Source: Bacteroides caecigallinarum (GTDB lineage Bacteria; Bacteroidota; Bacteroidia; Bacteroidales; Bacteroidaceae). Taken from it: a DNA stretch of 64,000 bases. Under the pieces are notes generated by a model, which ran no database searches, was not told the origin of the DNA, and was given only the letters and a program-made list of their open reading frames with translations. This document shows, one piece after another, positions 8,787 through 14,974 of the stretch. Location of the stretch: the NCBI RefSeq assembly GCF_021531075.1, contig NZ_JADYTJ010000007.1, positions 29,977 to 93,976 of the forward strand. Reading direction: 5' to 3'. Numbering within the stretch: the stretch's first letter is position 1; every line of letters begins with the position of its first letter. The translations under genes and the position numbers were made by a program.

Positions 8787-8817
8787 TTTGATATTAAGAT
8801 TAATATCATTATCTTTG
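8787..8817 (+). promoter_or_regulatory. hicAB promoter with operator in its spacer
   Basis: TTTG at 8787-8790, 19-base spacer, TATCTTTG at 8810-8817: an exact Bacteroidetes promoter. The spacer contains the inverted repeat GATATTA-AGAT-TAATATC (8790-8807). HicB antitoxins usually repress their own operon through a DNA-binding C-terminus, so this is the likely operator. Confidence 0.8.
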
Positions 8818-8842
8818 TGTTGTTAATCAAACAAAGCGTTAT

Positions 8843-9034
8843 ATGAAGTATAATGAACTACATCGCATCCTTTCCAGGGCAGGATGCTATGAAACCGGAA
8901 AACAAAGGGCTGGTCATCCTGAATGGTTCAGTCCGATGACCGGAAAAAAATTCACTACAAGCAATCATGGTTCTGCTGAGGTGAAGCCCGGTACATTAAA
9001 ATCAATAATCAGGGATGCAGGGGTTAAAATTTAA
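8843..9034 (+). CDS. hicA: HicA-type toxin (mRNA interferase)
   Basis: 63 residues, the normal HicA size. HicA toxins have a double-stranded RNA-binding fold and cut mRNA using one His. The signature is visible: HPEWF, TGKKF, SNHG (His at residue 42, the expected catalytic residue) and GTLKSIIRDAG. The start ATG lies 25 bases after the promoter -7 box. The antitoxin gene follows after 27 bp, the usual toxin-first order of hicAB. Confidence 0.88.
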   Translation: MKYNELHRILSRAGCYETGKQRAGHPEWFSPMTGKKFTTSNHGSAEVKPGTLKSIIRDAGVKI

Positions 9035-9061
9035 CCCCTCCCTTTAATAAAAATATATGTT

Positions 9062-9457
9062 ATGGTAGTTACGGTTAATATTGAATTGGGTAATGACGGT
9101 ACTTATGGTGCTTATATAGCTGGTGATAATCCGTTAGGTTTCGGAGTTATCGGTGAAGGTAATACCGTCAATGAAGCGAAAGAAGATTTTCTGAACGTGT
9201 TTAATGCTTATAAAGCTGATGGAGAATATGTGCCTGAAGGTTTGGCTTTCGATTTCTGTTATGATGTTCCTTCTTTCCTGGCTTATTATAGCAAGAGATT
9301 GTCTTTGGCAGGATTGGAACGCATTACAGGTATTGCACAAGGTCAGTTAAGTCATTATGTTACTGGCAGAAGAAAGCCAAGTAAAAAGACAGTAGAAAAA
9401 ATACAGGATGCGCTGCACGCATTTGGTAACGAATTAAGTCATGTGAACTTTGTTTGA
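9062..9457 (+). CDS. hicB: HicB-type antitoxin with C-terminal HTH
   Basis: 131 residues. Residues 1-75 form the degenerate RNase H-like HicB fold, with the typical GNDGTYGAYI start. Residues about 80-131 are a helix-turn-helix of the Cro/CI kind: LAGLERITGIAQGQLSHYVTG followed by KPSKKTVEKIQDAL. The first part neutralises HicA, the second binds the operator. The inverted repeat in the promoter spacer at 8790-8807 is the probable binding site. Product acts in the cytoplasm. Confidence 0.88.
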   Translation: MVVTVNIELGNDGTYGAYIAGDNPLGFGVIGEGNTVNEAKEDFLNVFNAYKADGEYVPEGLAFDFCYDVPSFLAYYSKRLSLAGLERITGIAQGQLSHYVTGRRKPSKKTVEKIQDALHAFGNELSHVNFV

Positions 9458-9527
9458 TTAACAACTACAATTTTCATCTTGACATCATGGTCACTGTTTA
9501 ATTCAACACTTTACATTGACATGATTT

Positions 9528-9558
9528 AGAGGAGTCTCTTTGTGGGATTCCTCTTTTA
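9528..9558 (+). terminator. Terminator after hicAB
   Basis: Stem AGAGGAGTCT with GGGATTCCTCT (6 bp then wobble and 2 bp more) and a T-run directly after. It separates hicAB from the orphan HicB-like gene. Confidence 0.65.
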
Positions 9559-9578
9559 ATGGGAAACATAAAATCAAC

Positions 9579-9800
9579 ATGAGTATGAAAACAGTTCCTG
9601 CAATTATCGAAATGGCTTCTGACGGTAACTACAGTATCTATATGGGTGCTGATGATATGGACTATTTGGTTACCGGTACCGGAGCGACCTCTAAAGAGGC
9701 TATCGAAGACTTTAAAAAAGGGTATGAGGATATTAAATCTTCATACGAACGTGACGGAAAATATTTTGAAGAAATAGAGTTTGAATTTATATATAAATAG
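9579..9800 (+). CDS. Orphan HicB-like protein without DNA-binding domain
   Basis: 73 residues from ATG 9579; another ATG 6 bp later is possible. The sequence has the HicB N-terminal fold pattern (IIEMASDGNYSIYM, then TGTGATSKEAIEDFKKGYEDI, matching the EA..DF helix of the hicB product upstream) but ends before any HTH, and no toxin gene is next to it. It could be an antitoxin against toxins of competing elements, or a remnant. A TTG frame upstream overlaps the terminator and is unlikely to be used. Confidence 0.6.
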   Translation: MSMKTVPAIIEMASDGNYSIYMGADDMDYLVTGTGATSKEAIEDFKKGYEDIKSSYERDGKYFEEIEFEFIYK

Positions 9801-9834
9801 TATTCTTCCTTCTTTTATAAAGTTCCGCTTTTTC

Positions 9835-9865
9835 TTTGCTATATTATAACAATACATTAATTTTG
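9835..9865 (+). promoter_or_regulatory. Promoter of RNA leader A
   Basis: TTTG (9835-9838), exactly 19 bases, TAATTTTG (9858-9865). Exact match to the phylum consensus. Confidence 0.85.
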
Positions 9866-9915
9866 TAATGCCCCTAAACATTTAACCAAACATGGTTGTT
9901 ATAACCATAAAATAT

Positions 9916-9995
9916 GAACTCCTTATCAAGATAAACCCGTAGTCAATCGGGTTAAGGTGATGGTTACACCTTTGGGCTATCTTGGTGAGGAGTTC
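9916..9995 (+). ncRNA. Structured RNA leader A (family A/D)
   Basis: A three-way-junction fold read directly from the sequence. The closing helix is 18 bp (9916-9933 with 9978-9995, two U-G pairs). Inside are hairpin AACCCG-8 nt-CGGGTT (9934-9953) and hairpin AAGGTG-ATGGTTA-CACCTT (9954-9972), then a TGGGC joint. Leader D at 25731 has the same fold, nearly the same first hairpin, and different closing helix sequence. The U-G pairs would be mismatches in minus-strand RNA, so the RNA is made from the plus strand. It ends 12 bases before the start codon of the trypco2 gene. I do not recognise it as a known riboswitch. Confidence 0.75.
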
Positions 9996-10007
9996 GCCAT
10001 TTATACA

Positions 10008-10361
10008 ATGGAACTTAAAGAATTTATTAAAAGTACGATTTCTCAAATTATAGACTCTGTTTCTGATTTGAATGAGGTATATAAAGATAAAGATGCAACA
10101 ATCAACCCTCTTAGTTTTGTTAGGATTAAGGATATGCAAAGCGTTCAGACCGGTTCAGGTGAAAGATTATTGACTAATGTTGAGTTTGATCTTACTGTTT
10201 CTATTGATGAAAGTAAAAATACAGACGGTAAGGTAAATGTTATGAGTTGTGTTATTGGTGGTGGTGCATCTAAGTCGTATACTGAAGGAAACAGTTCTAT
10301 AAGTAGGGTTAGATTTAGTATACCGGTAGTACTTCCAGCTAAACGGATTACATCAAAGTAG
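10008..10361 (+). CDS. Trypsin-co-occurring domain (trypco2) protein
   Basis: 117 residues from ATG 10008. The GTG at 9957 lies inside the RNA leader and is rejected. The sequence follows the trypco2 pattern: an N-terminal LKEFIKSTISQI helix, a middle VEFDLTVS strand, a Gly-rich turn (VIGGGAS) and a final RVRFSIPVVLP strand. This domain has been described in conflict systems, fused or adjacent to trypsin-like proteases and NTPases. Here it stands alone on a phage, downstream of structured leader A. No protease is nearby. A defence, immunity or decoy function is inference. Confidence 0.65.
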   Translation: MELKEFIKSTISQIIDSVSDLNEVYKDKDATINPLSFVRIKDMQSVQTGSGERLLTNVEFDLTVSIDESKNTDGKVNVMSCVIGGGASKSYTEGNSSISRVRFSIPVVLPAKRITSK

Positions 10362-10521
10362 TGATGTTTTTACTTTCTGTTTTAAAGAAATTGTAAAGTA
10401 GAACCGCTTCAGTTCCGATACTTTTTTCTGTTCCTTTACAGGATTTTATCGCATATTTAACGCAACGTTTTCTAAGACGTTGTTCTCTATAATTCTTTAT
10501 AAAGTTTATTAGTTTCTTCAT
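10348..10521 (-). CDS. Small basic protein, 57 residues, own promoter
   Basis: ATG at 10521, stop at 10348. Product begins MKKLINFIKNYREQRLRKR and is strongly basic with two Cys. The frame has an exact promoter (-33 10568-10565, 19-base spacer, -7 TACTTTTG 10545-10538) and ends inside the last 14 bases of the trypco2 gene on the other strand. The regular start, promoter and composition make it a likely real gene. Function unknown. Possibly nucleic-acid binding. Confidence 0.65.
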   Translation of the reverse strand: MKKLINFIKNYREQRLRKRCVKYAIKSCKGTEKSIGTEAVLLYNFFKTESKNITTLM

Positions 10522-10537
10522 TTTGTTAGCTTTTTTA

Positions 10538-10568
10538 CAAAAGTAATCATTTACATGTTCATATCAAA
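10538..10568 (-). promoter_or_regulatory. Promoter of the 57-residue gene
   Basis: Minus strand TTTG (10568-10565), 19 bases, TACTTTTG (10545-10538). ATG follows 16 bases later. Confidence 0.8.
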
Positions 10569-10588
10569 ACGCTTTGTCGTTTTAATCG

Positions 10589-10654
10589 AAACGCCCTGTC
10601 ATTCCATATCGAACGACAGGGCGTTTTGCGTAACGCAAATTTTATGTATATTTG
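10589..10654 (+). promoter_or_regulatory. HIRAN-gene promoter with flanking inverted repeats
   Basis: TTTG 10625-10628, 18-base spacer, TATATTTG 10647-10654. The -33 box lies in the perfect palindrome TTTGCGT-A-ACGCAAA (10625-10639), a probable operator. Just upstream is a 12-bp inverted repeat, AAACGCCCTGTC (10589-10600) and GACAGGGCGTTT (10615-10626), which also touches the -33 box. These repeats suggest regulation of this promoter. Confidence 0.65.
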
Positions 10655-10684
10655 CGGATATTAACTTTTAAATTTATTATTGTG

Positions 10685-11878
10685 ATGGGTAATTTCTTTA
10701 TTGTGCTTTTAATCCTTTTTCTTTTTTTCCTTATCATTGGTGCTCTTGCTGACAAATATAAAACGGATGATACGAAAAAATATACATCTCAGCGTAATTT
10801 TGATTATGAGGATAATGTAACTAATGATATAGATAAAATACTTTCTTCTAAACCTGATAAGCCACAAAAAGATGTAATATCTATTGTTGGTGGTTTCTAC
10901 CGTTCTTGGGAAGCTAAACAGTGTATAAGAAAATTATATGCATGTGAAACTGTATTCCTTAAAGAGGAACCGGATAACCCTTATGATCCTAATGCTATAA
11001 TGGTATTGTCAAAAAAAGGTTTGCATATTGGTTACGTCTCTAAATATGATATTCAGACCGTTAAGACTAGAATGTCTGAGGGATTAGTCAAGGGTTCTGT
11101 TTATGATACAATGGATAGCAGATATGAATATTTAATAACTTTATTGCCGATGGAAGAAGGTGATGAAGAATACAATAATGCTATATATTTTTTCAATGAA
11201 CGCAAAAGAATAGAGGTTGAGAGCAGAAAGAAAACAGAACTCAGAAAAGAATTAGGCATTGATGATATTGTTGTACTTGCGGCTGATGATTTACTTCCTA
11301 AGAAAAAATATTCTTCTATACTAAGGCTGCTGAAGCCGGTTTTTGATGCTGACGCCCAAGACGGTAATTGCTATGAACTTATGATATACTGTTGCCATTA
11401 TATGCAGGATTACGAATCAGAATTAAAATACATAGACAAGAGTATAGAATCCGGACAATTTAATGACAGGGCATTCTTGAACAGGCGTAAATACCAGGTG
11501 TTGCGCTTGCTTGGTCATCTGGTGAGTAATGACCAGATTGAAAATGAGAAAGCAGGCGTTGAGACTACAATATTAGAACTGGACTTCTTTAACCGTATAG
11601 TTTCAATTTTAAGTGATGTGGTTGACCCTAACCGTATAGATTTCAGAGATTCAAAAGGTCTGTTCGCTGTAAATCTTGATAACAATATAAGGAGGCCTAT
11701 TTGTAAGCTGTATCTTAATAATCCTGACAAGATGTTTATAGGTCTGATTAATGAAGATGGTAGTTTGCTTAAGGTTCGGATAACCGATATTTCTGAACTG
11801 GATGAACTCAAAGATGATTTACTTAGACCGATTAATAAGTTCCTTGATAAACCAAATTTCTATGCTCATGGATATTGA
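10685..11878 (+). CDS. Membrane-anchored HIRAN-domain protein
   Basis: 397 residues from ATG 10685; the earlier TTG at 10652 lies in the promoter. Residues 3-22 are a single hydrophobic membrane segment. Residues about 65-150 match HIRAN: VVGG-type strand (SIVGGFYRSW), LKEEPDNPYDPNAIMVLS and HIGYVSK. HIRAN domains recognise DNA ends or damage in SNF2 enzymes and also occur alone. The rest is helical, possibly with TPR-like repeats near residues 200-270, and unassigned. It is its own transcription unit with a terminator. A membrane-anchored DNA-binding protein on a prophage could act at the stage of incoming DNA, but that is speculation. Confidence 0.75.
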   Translation: MGNFFIVLLILFLFFLIIGALADKYKTDDTKKYTSQRNFDYEDNVTNDIDKILSSKPDKPQKDVISIVGGFYRSWEAKQCIRKLYACETVFLKEEPDNPYDPNAIMVLSKKGLHIGYVSKYDIQTVKTRMSEGLVKGSVYDTMDSRYEYLITLLPMEEGDEEYNNAIYFFNERKRIEVESRKKTELRKELGIDDIVVLAADDLLPKKKYSSILRLLKPVFDADAQDGNCYELMIYCCHYMQDYESELKYIDKSIESGQFNDRAFLNRRKYQVLRLLGHLVSNDQIENEKAGVETTILELDFFNRIVSILSDVVDPNRIDFRDSKGLFAVNLDNNIRRPICKLYLNNPDKMFIGLINEDGSLLKVRITDISELDELKDDLLRPINKFLDKPNFYAHGY

Positions 11879-11894
11879 TGAATAATTTTAATAT

Positions 11895-11931
11895 AGCCTT
11901 GTCATATTTTATTATGGCAAGGCTTTTTTTC
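11895..11931 (+). terminator. Terminator after the HIRAN gene
   Basis: Stem GCCTTGTCATA (11896-11906) with TATGGCAAGGC (11913-11923), one U-G pair, followed by seven or more T. Confidence 0.9.
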
Positions 11932-11941
11932 TTCCTTTTCT

Positions 11942-11972
11942 TTTGCATAACGAAAATAAATTTCTACATTTG
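11942..11972 (+). promoter_or_regulatory. Promoter of RNA leader B
   Basis: TTTG (11942-11945), 19 bases, TACATTTG (11965-11972). The closing helix of leader B starts 5 bases downstream, so transcription begins at or next to the structure. Confidence 0.9.
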
Positions 11973-11976
11973 CAGT

Positions 11977-12160
11977 GATCTCCATTTTGTGTAGGCGACG
12001 ACGGCTCGCCAATTAGTTTTGCTGCGGGCATTTTTTATGTCCATAGCTTATGCTATATAACTTATAGGTTCCGACCCCCGTGTGGAGCGTTAATGCGCCC
12101 ACTGCCTGCACAAGGTGGAGATCAACGGGAAAGCGGAACCTTTTCTGTTTCCTTTCCCGT
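11977..12160 (+). ncRNA. Structured RNA leader B (family B/C)
   Basis: Closing helix of 20 bp between 11977-11996 and 12104-12123, three U-G pairs. Inside: hairpin GGCGA/TCGCC (from 11993, competing with the helix end), GGGCAT/ATGTCC, ATAGC/GCTAT, and GTGG-A-GCG/CGC-CCAC. A further hairpin ACGGGAAAG (12125-12133) with CTTTCCCGT (12152-12160) follows. Leader C is the same length with compensated changes in two helices. The helix 3' strand, TGGAGATCAA (12116-12125), can instead pair over 10 bp with TTGATCTCCA (12190-12199) directly before the start codon. This fits a switch that exposes or hides the start. No known RNA family comes to mind. Confidence 0.8.
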
Positions 12161-12201
12161 ATTAATTTATTTTATTGTTTCATTTTAAATTGATCTCCAA
12201 A

Positions 12202-12492
12202 ATGAAGAAACAAACAATTGCACCTGCACAACAGGCAGGTTTCAGCACATTAGAGATGTGGCTGAATCGTGAAAACAAGTTATTCACAGAATTATTTGCC
12301 GACAAAGGCGAGTCTATCACCAACAAAAAAATGCTGCTTGATATGCAGCTTATTCTTTCCCTTGTGGTTCTTCTGACATTTAACTTTGTCAATCCTCTTA
12401 TGACACTTATTTGTGCGCTATGGTTCGGGTCAGCTGCATTGCTGGTAAAGAAGTATGATGATACTGATATCCAGAAAGGGGGTACAAAATGA
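12202..12492 (+). CDS. Small two-helix membrane protein, cassette B gene 1
   Basis: 96 residues from ATG 12202, chosen because the paralogue at 26606 has the same start and the same length. After a soluble, amphipathic N-terminus (about 45 residues) there are two hydrophobic segments near residues 48-65 and 67-83 separated by a Pro turn, then a charged tail. 93 of 96 residues match the cassette C copy. It overlaps the next gene by 4 bp. Family and function are unknown to me. A superinfection-exclusion type membrane protein is one possibility suggested only by context. Confidence 0.7.
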   Translation: MKKQTIAPAQQAGFSTLEMWLNRENKLFTELFADKGESITNKKMLLDMQLILSLVVLLTFNFVNPLMTLICALWFGSAALLVKKYDDTDIQKGGTK

Positions 12493-12722
12493 CAAACCTT
12501 AATAATCTTACTCCGGAACAGATTGAAATTATTGAAGAATGGCGTGATTGTGGTGCTGCAGCTGCATGTCGTGATCTTGACGAAGTAATGCATTTTCTTA
12601 TTCAACCAATACGTGAACCTGAACCTGACGAAGTTCTCCGTATGCTTCAGAACCTTTTGGCTATACATCATGAACTCAGTGCTTTCATTCCAGGTGAACA
12701 GAAGAAGGGAGGTGAGTCATGA
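12489..12722 (+). CDS. Small acidic helical protein, cassette B gene 2
   Basis: 77 residues, acidic, helical, starting LNNLTPEQIEIIEEWRD. The middle 60 residues are almost the same as in the cassette C copy; the C-terminal 12 differ (PGEQKKGGES here), so that tail is not under the same constraint. The end contains the GGGAGG ribosome-binding site of gene 3 and overlaps its start by 4 bp. No known domain. Confidence 0.65.
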   Translation: MTNLNNLTPEQIEIIEEWRDCGAAAACRDLDEVMHFLIQPIREPEPDEVLRMLQNLLAIHHELSAFIPGEQKKGGES

Positions 12723-12931
12723 AACTTATATACGAACTCGGTGGTTTCGATACTGTTTCTTCTGCCTTATTAATGGCTATAGAAATTCGTTCTGAAACAG
12801 GTCTTGAACCGGAAAGAATTGTGATGGATGACGGCACTTCTATATCCCTTAATCTTGAAGATTTCAAGCAGCTGCAAAAAGGTGAACTATCGGATGAAGA
12901 ATATATAGCTAAACACCGTATAATTCAATAA
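12719..12931 (+). CDS. Small protein, cassette B gene 3
   Basis: 70 residues. Alternating hydrophobic residues early and a charged C-terminal helix (LQKGELSDEEYIAKHRIIQ). Strong Shine-Dalgarno GGGAGG in front, unusual for this phylum. 63 of 70 residues match the cassette C copy. The gene is last in the unit, and a terminator follows about 60 bp later. Function unknown. Confidence 0.65.
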   Translation: MKLIYELGGFDTVSSALLMAIEIRSETGLEPERIVMDDGTSISLNLEDFKQLQKGELSDEEYIAKHRIIQ

Positions 12932-12988
12932 TTTATCTTATCTTTGCATTGTGTTTCAAAGTCGAATTTTTTGCAAATCTATTTTTAG

Positions 12989-13013
12989 GCCTCGCTTCTG
13001 CGGGGCTTTTTTT
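12989..13013 (+). terminator. Terminator of cassette B
   Basis: GCCTCGC-TTCT-GCGGGGC followed by seven T. The last T bases run into the late-promoter motif ATGTCCTTTT at 13014. Confidence 0.9.
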
Positions 13014-13050
13014 ATGTCCTTTTCTTTACTCATTCAATCTCATATTTTTG
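13014..13050 (+). promoter_or_regulatory. Predicted phage late promoter 1
   Basis: ATGTCCTTTT (13014-13023), exactly 19 bases, TATTTTTG (13043-13050). The same 10-mer at the same spacing occurs at 23425 and 27381, in each case ahead of virion or lysis genes. The start codon is only 4 bases after the -7 box, so the mRNA probably begins at or within a few bases of the ATG. Confidence 0.75.
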
Positions 13051-13054
13051 CGTC

Positions 13055-13618
13055 ATGGGCGTAATGAAACGAATAATAGAACAGAACCAGAATTCTAACA
13101 GGTCCCGATGGCGAGACAAGAGTAATGTTCTGGGTAATCGTGGTCCGTTGGACATCACGATAGAAAATGTATCATATACTGACCAGTATCAGAGAGAACA
13201 GGATAAAGAAGCTGTTGCTACTTTTAACGCAAAACTTATGGGTTGGGGATATAAGGTCAGACAGCAGCTTGTCGCTTCTATCAGAACTCGCATTGAAACA
13301 GATAGAATTTTGTCTAACAGTTTAAAAGTGCATTACAGGCATTGGGGTAAACCTGTGAAAGCTGGTCAGGAAATTACAAGTATCGGATTCTCTTTTGTTG
13401 AAGAAGGATTATATGTCCATCTGGGTGTAGGTGTTGGATATAATATGCAGAATGGTACAAGAGTCTTGACCAAAAAATCTGATAAAGTTTGGCGAAGGTT
13501 CCCTATAGGATGGTTCAATCCGATTGTAGAACAGAATATTCCTGATCTTGAGAGAATTGTTACTGATTATTGCGGTAAGCTGATTATTAATACTACAAGA
13601 ATTTATATAAACCGATAA
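13055..13618 (+). CDS. Head or neck protein of unknown role
   Basis: 187 residues from ATG 13055, or 184 from the ATG three codons later, which is the safer start if the mRNA begins at 13053. Basic. No motif recognised. It opens the portal block, directly after a late promoter and 1 bp before the portal gene, so a head-completion or HK97 gp10-like role is possible. The interval IRTRIETDRILSNSLKVHYR has the look of a helix followed by strands, as in neck proteins. Confidence 0.5.
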   Translation: MGVMKRIIEQNQNSNRSRWRDKSNVLGNRGPLDITIENVSYTDQYQREQDKEAVATFNAKLMGWGYKVRQQLVASIRTRIETDRILSNSLKVHYRHWGKPVKAGQEITSIGFSFVEEGLYVHLGVGVGYNMQNGTRVLTKKSDKVWRRFPIGWFNPIVEQNIPDLERIVTDYCGKLIINTTRIYINR

Positions 13619-13619
13619 T

Positions 13620-14972
13620 ATGAATAAGAAAATAGGTAATATCAATTTTGTTAACACTGCTGTGGGTACGTATGCCATCAGGATGGATTCGTTCAGTGAC
13701 TCGATATCCCACCTTTTCAGTTCTGCTGTTGCAGACTGGGATTCTTCGCCTACTACAGTGGCAGGTGTTCGTGTTGTTCCCTGGGGGGCGGATAACAACC
13801 TTCCTTCAGAGATCCGGAACTTACTGGAGAAGAATAACCTCGGTCCGGGTATTCTGGCTCGTAAGACAGGTCTGCTTTACGGTCAGGGCCCTATGCTATA
13901 TCGTGTGGCCGTAGAGAATAACGAACGTGTGCAGCAGTGGACTGTTGAACCTGATATCCAGGAGTGGCTTGATAGCTGGGATTATAAGCGCTTTATACGT
14001 GAGGCTTTCACAGAATACAATCATCTTAACGGTGTATTCGTGAAATATACCAATGCACGTTCTGTCAGGGTTGGCCGTCCATGGGTTCACAGTCTCGAGG
14101 TTCTTCCTTCTAAAGACTGTAGGATCTGTTGGCCGGAGAATGATTCTCACTATCTGCGTGACGTAACTCATATACTTAACGGTGATTTCGACTGGTACGG
14201 TTCACAGAAATATACTAAATATCCGGTTTTTGACAAATATAGTCCGGCTCGTAATGAGGTGGCTGTTAAATACCACTCATTACGCAGCTTTGGGCGTAAT
14301 ATGTACGCTGTTTCAAGTTTCTTTGGCTCAATACCATGGATGAGAGACGCTAATTCCCTTCCGGAAATTATCGAATATCTGAACAAGAACATGATTGCTG
14401 CGGCATACGTTGTCCATGTTCCTCAAGAGTATTGGGAGAAAAAGAAAGAGAATTATCTGGCGGATCATCCTGAAGCTACAGACCGCCAGGTTAATGCGGC
14501 ACTGGAGCAGCTTAAGGATGAGCTGGCCCGTCAGATTGCAGATATCATGGCAGGTAAGGGTAATGTCGGTAAATTCTTCATGACTACCGATTACATTGAT
14601 CCGGCTTCAGGCAAGCCTTACGAGTTTAAAATTGAGCCTATCGAAATGAACATTGACAAATACATCGAGGCTCTATACAAGATATCACGTATTGCAGACT
14701 CGAGTACTACGTCTGGGTTCGGTCTGAATCCTTCACTGGCCAATATCATCATCGACGGTAAGGGTGATAGTGGTTCGCAGATGCTTTATGCGCTTAAATT
14801 GTTCTATGGTGCCGATACTCAGATTGCAGAGGATATTTGCCTCGAGGCGATTAATGATGCTATTCATATTAATTTCCCGGACAAAAAAGATGTCAATATC
14901 GGTATTTACCGCAAAGTGATAAATAAGGAAGATAATGTTACTGCTTCCGATCGTACAACTAACCAGGTGTGA
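13620..14972 (+). CDS. Portal protein
   Basis: 450 residues, within the usual 400-550 range. Portal-type signals include VPWGADNNLPSEIRNLL, a KTGLLYGQGP segment typical of the region where portals start their core fold, FTEYNHLNGVFVKY strands, and a long helix near residues 260-305 followed by a DYIDPASGKPYEFKIEPIE segment. Portals form the dodecameric channel at the capsid vertex. Location away from the terminase, behind accessory island 1, is unusual. Confidence 0.75.
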   Translation: MNKKIGNINFVNTAVGTYAIRMDSFSDSISHLFSSAVADWDSSPTTVAGVRVVPWGADNNLPSEIRNLLEKNNLGPGILARKTGLLYGQGPMLYRVAVENNERVQQWTVEPDIQEWLDSWDYKRFIREAFTEYNHLNGVFVKYTNARSVRVGRPWVHSLEVLPSKDCRICWPENDSHYLRDVTHILNGDFDWYGSQKYTKYPVFDKYSPARNEVAVKYHSLRSFGRNMYAVSSFFGSIPWMRDANSLPEIIEYLNKNMIAAAYVVHVPQEYWEKKKENYLADHPEATDRQVNAALEQLKDELARQIADIMAGKGNVGKFFMTTDYIDPASGKPYEFKIEPIEMNIDKYIEALYKISRIADSSTTSGFGLNPSLANIIIDGKGDSGSQMLYALKLFYGADTQIAEDICLEAINDAIHINFPDKKDVNIGIYRKVINKEDNVTASDRTTNQV

Positions 14973-14974
14973 TT

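Noticed and set aside
9957..10007. GTG start for the trypco2 gene
   Set aside because: It falls within the second hairpin of leader A; the ATG at 10008 follows the leader directly.
11977..12123. Leader B as an integron-type attC recombination hairpin
   Set aside because: No integron integrase, and the element sits right after a promoter with U-G pairs oriented for RNA from one strand. An RNA function explains more.
12180..12671. 163-codon open frame on the minus strand across cassette B, with a similar one at 26590-27009
   Set aside because: It lies antisense to three well-supported small genes, and its presence in both copies follows from the duplication alone. No promoter or ribosome-binding site.
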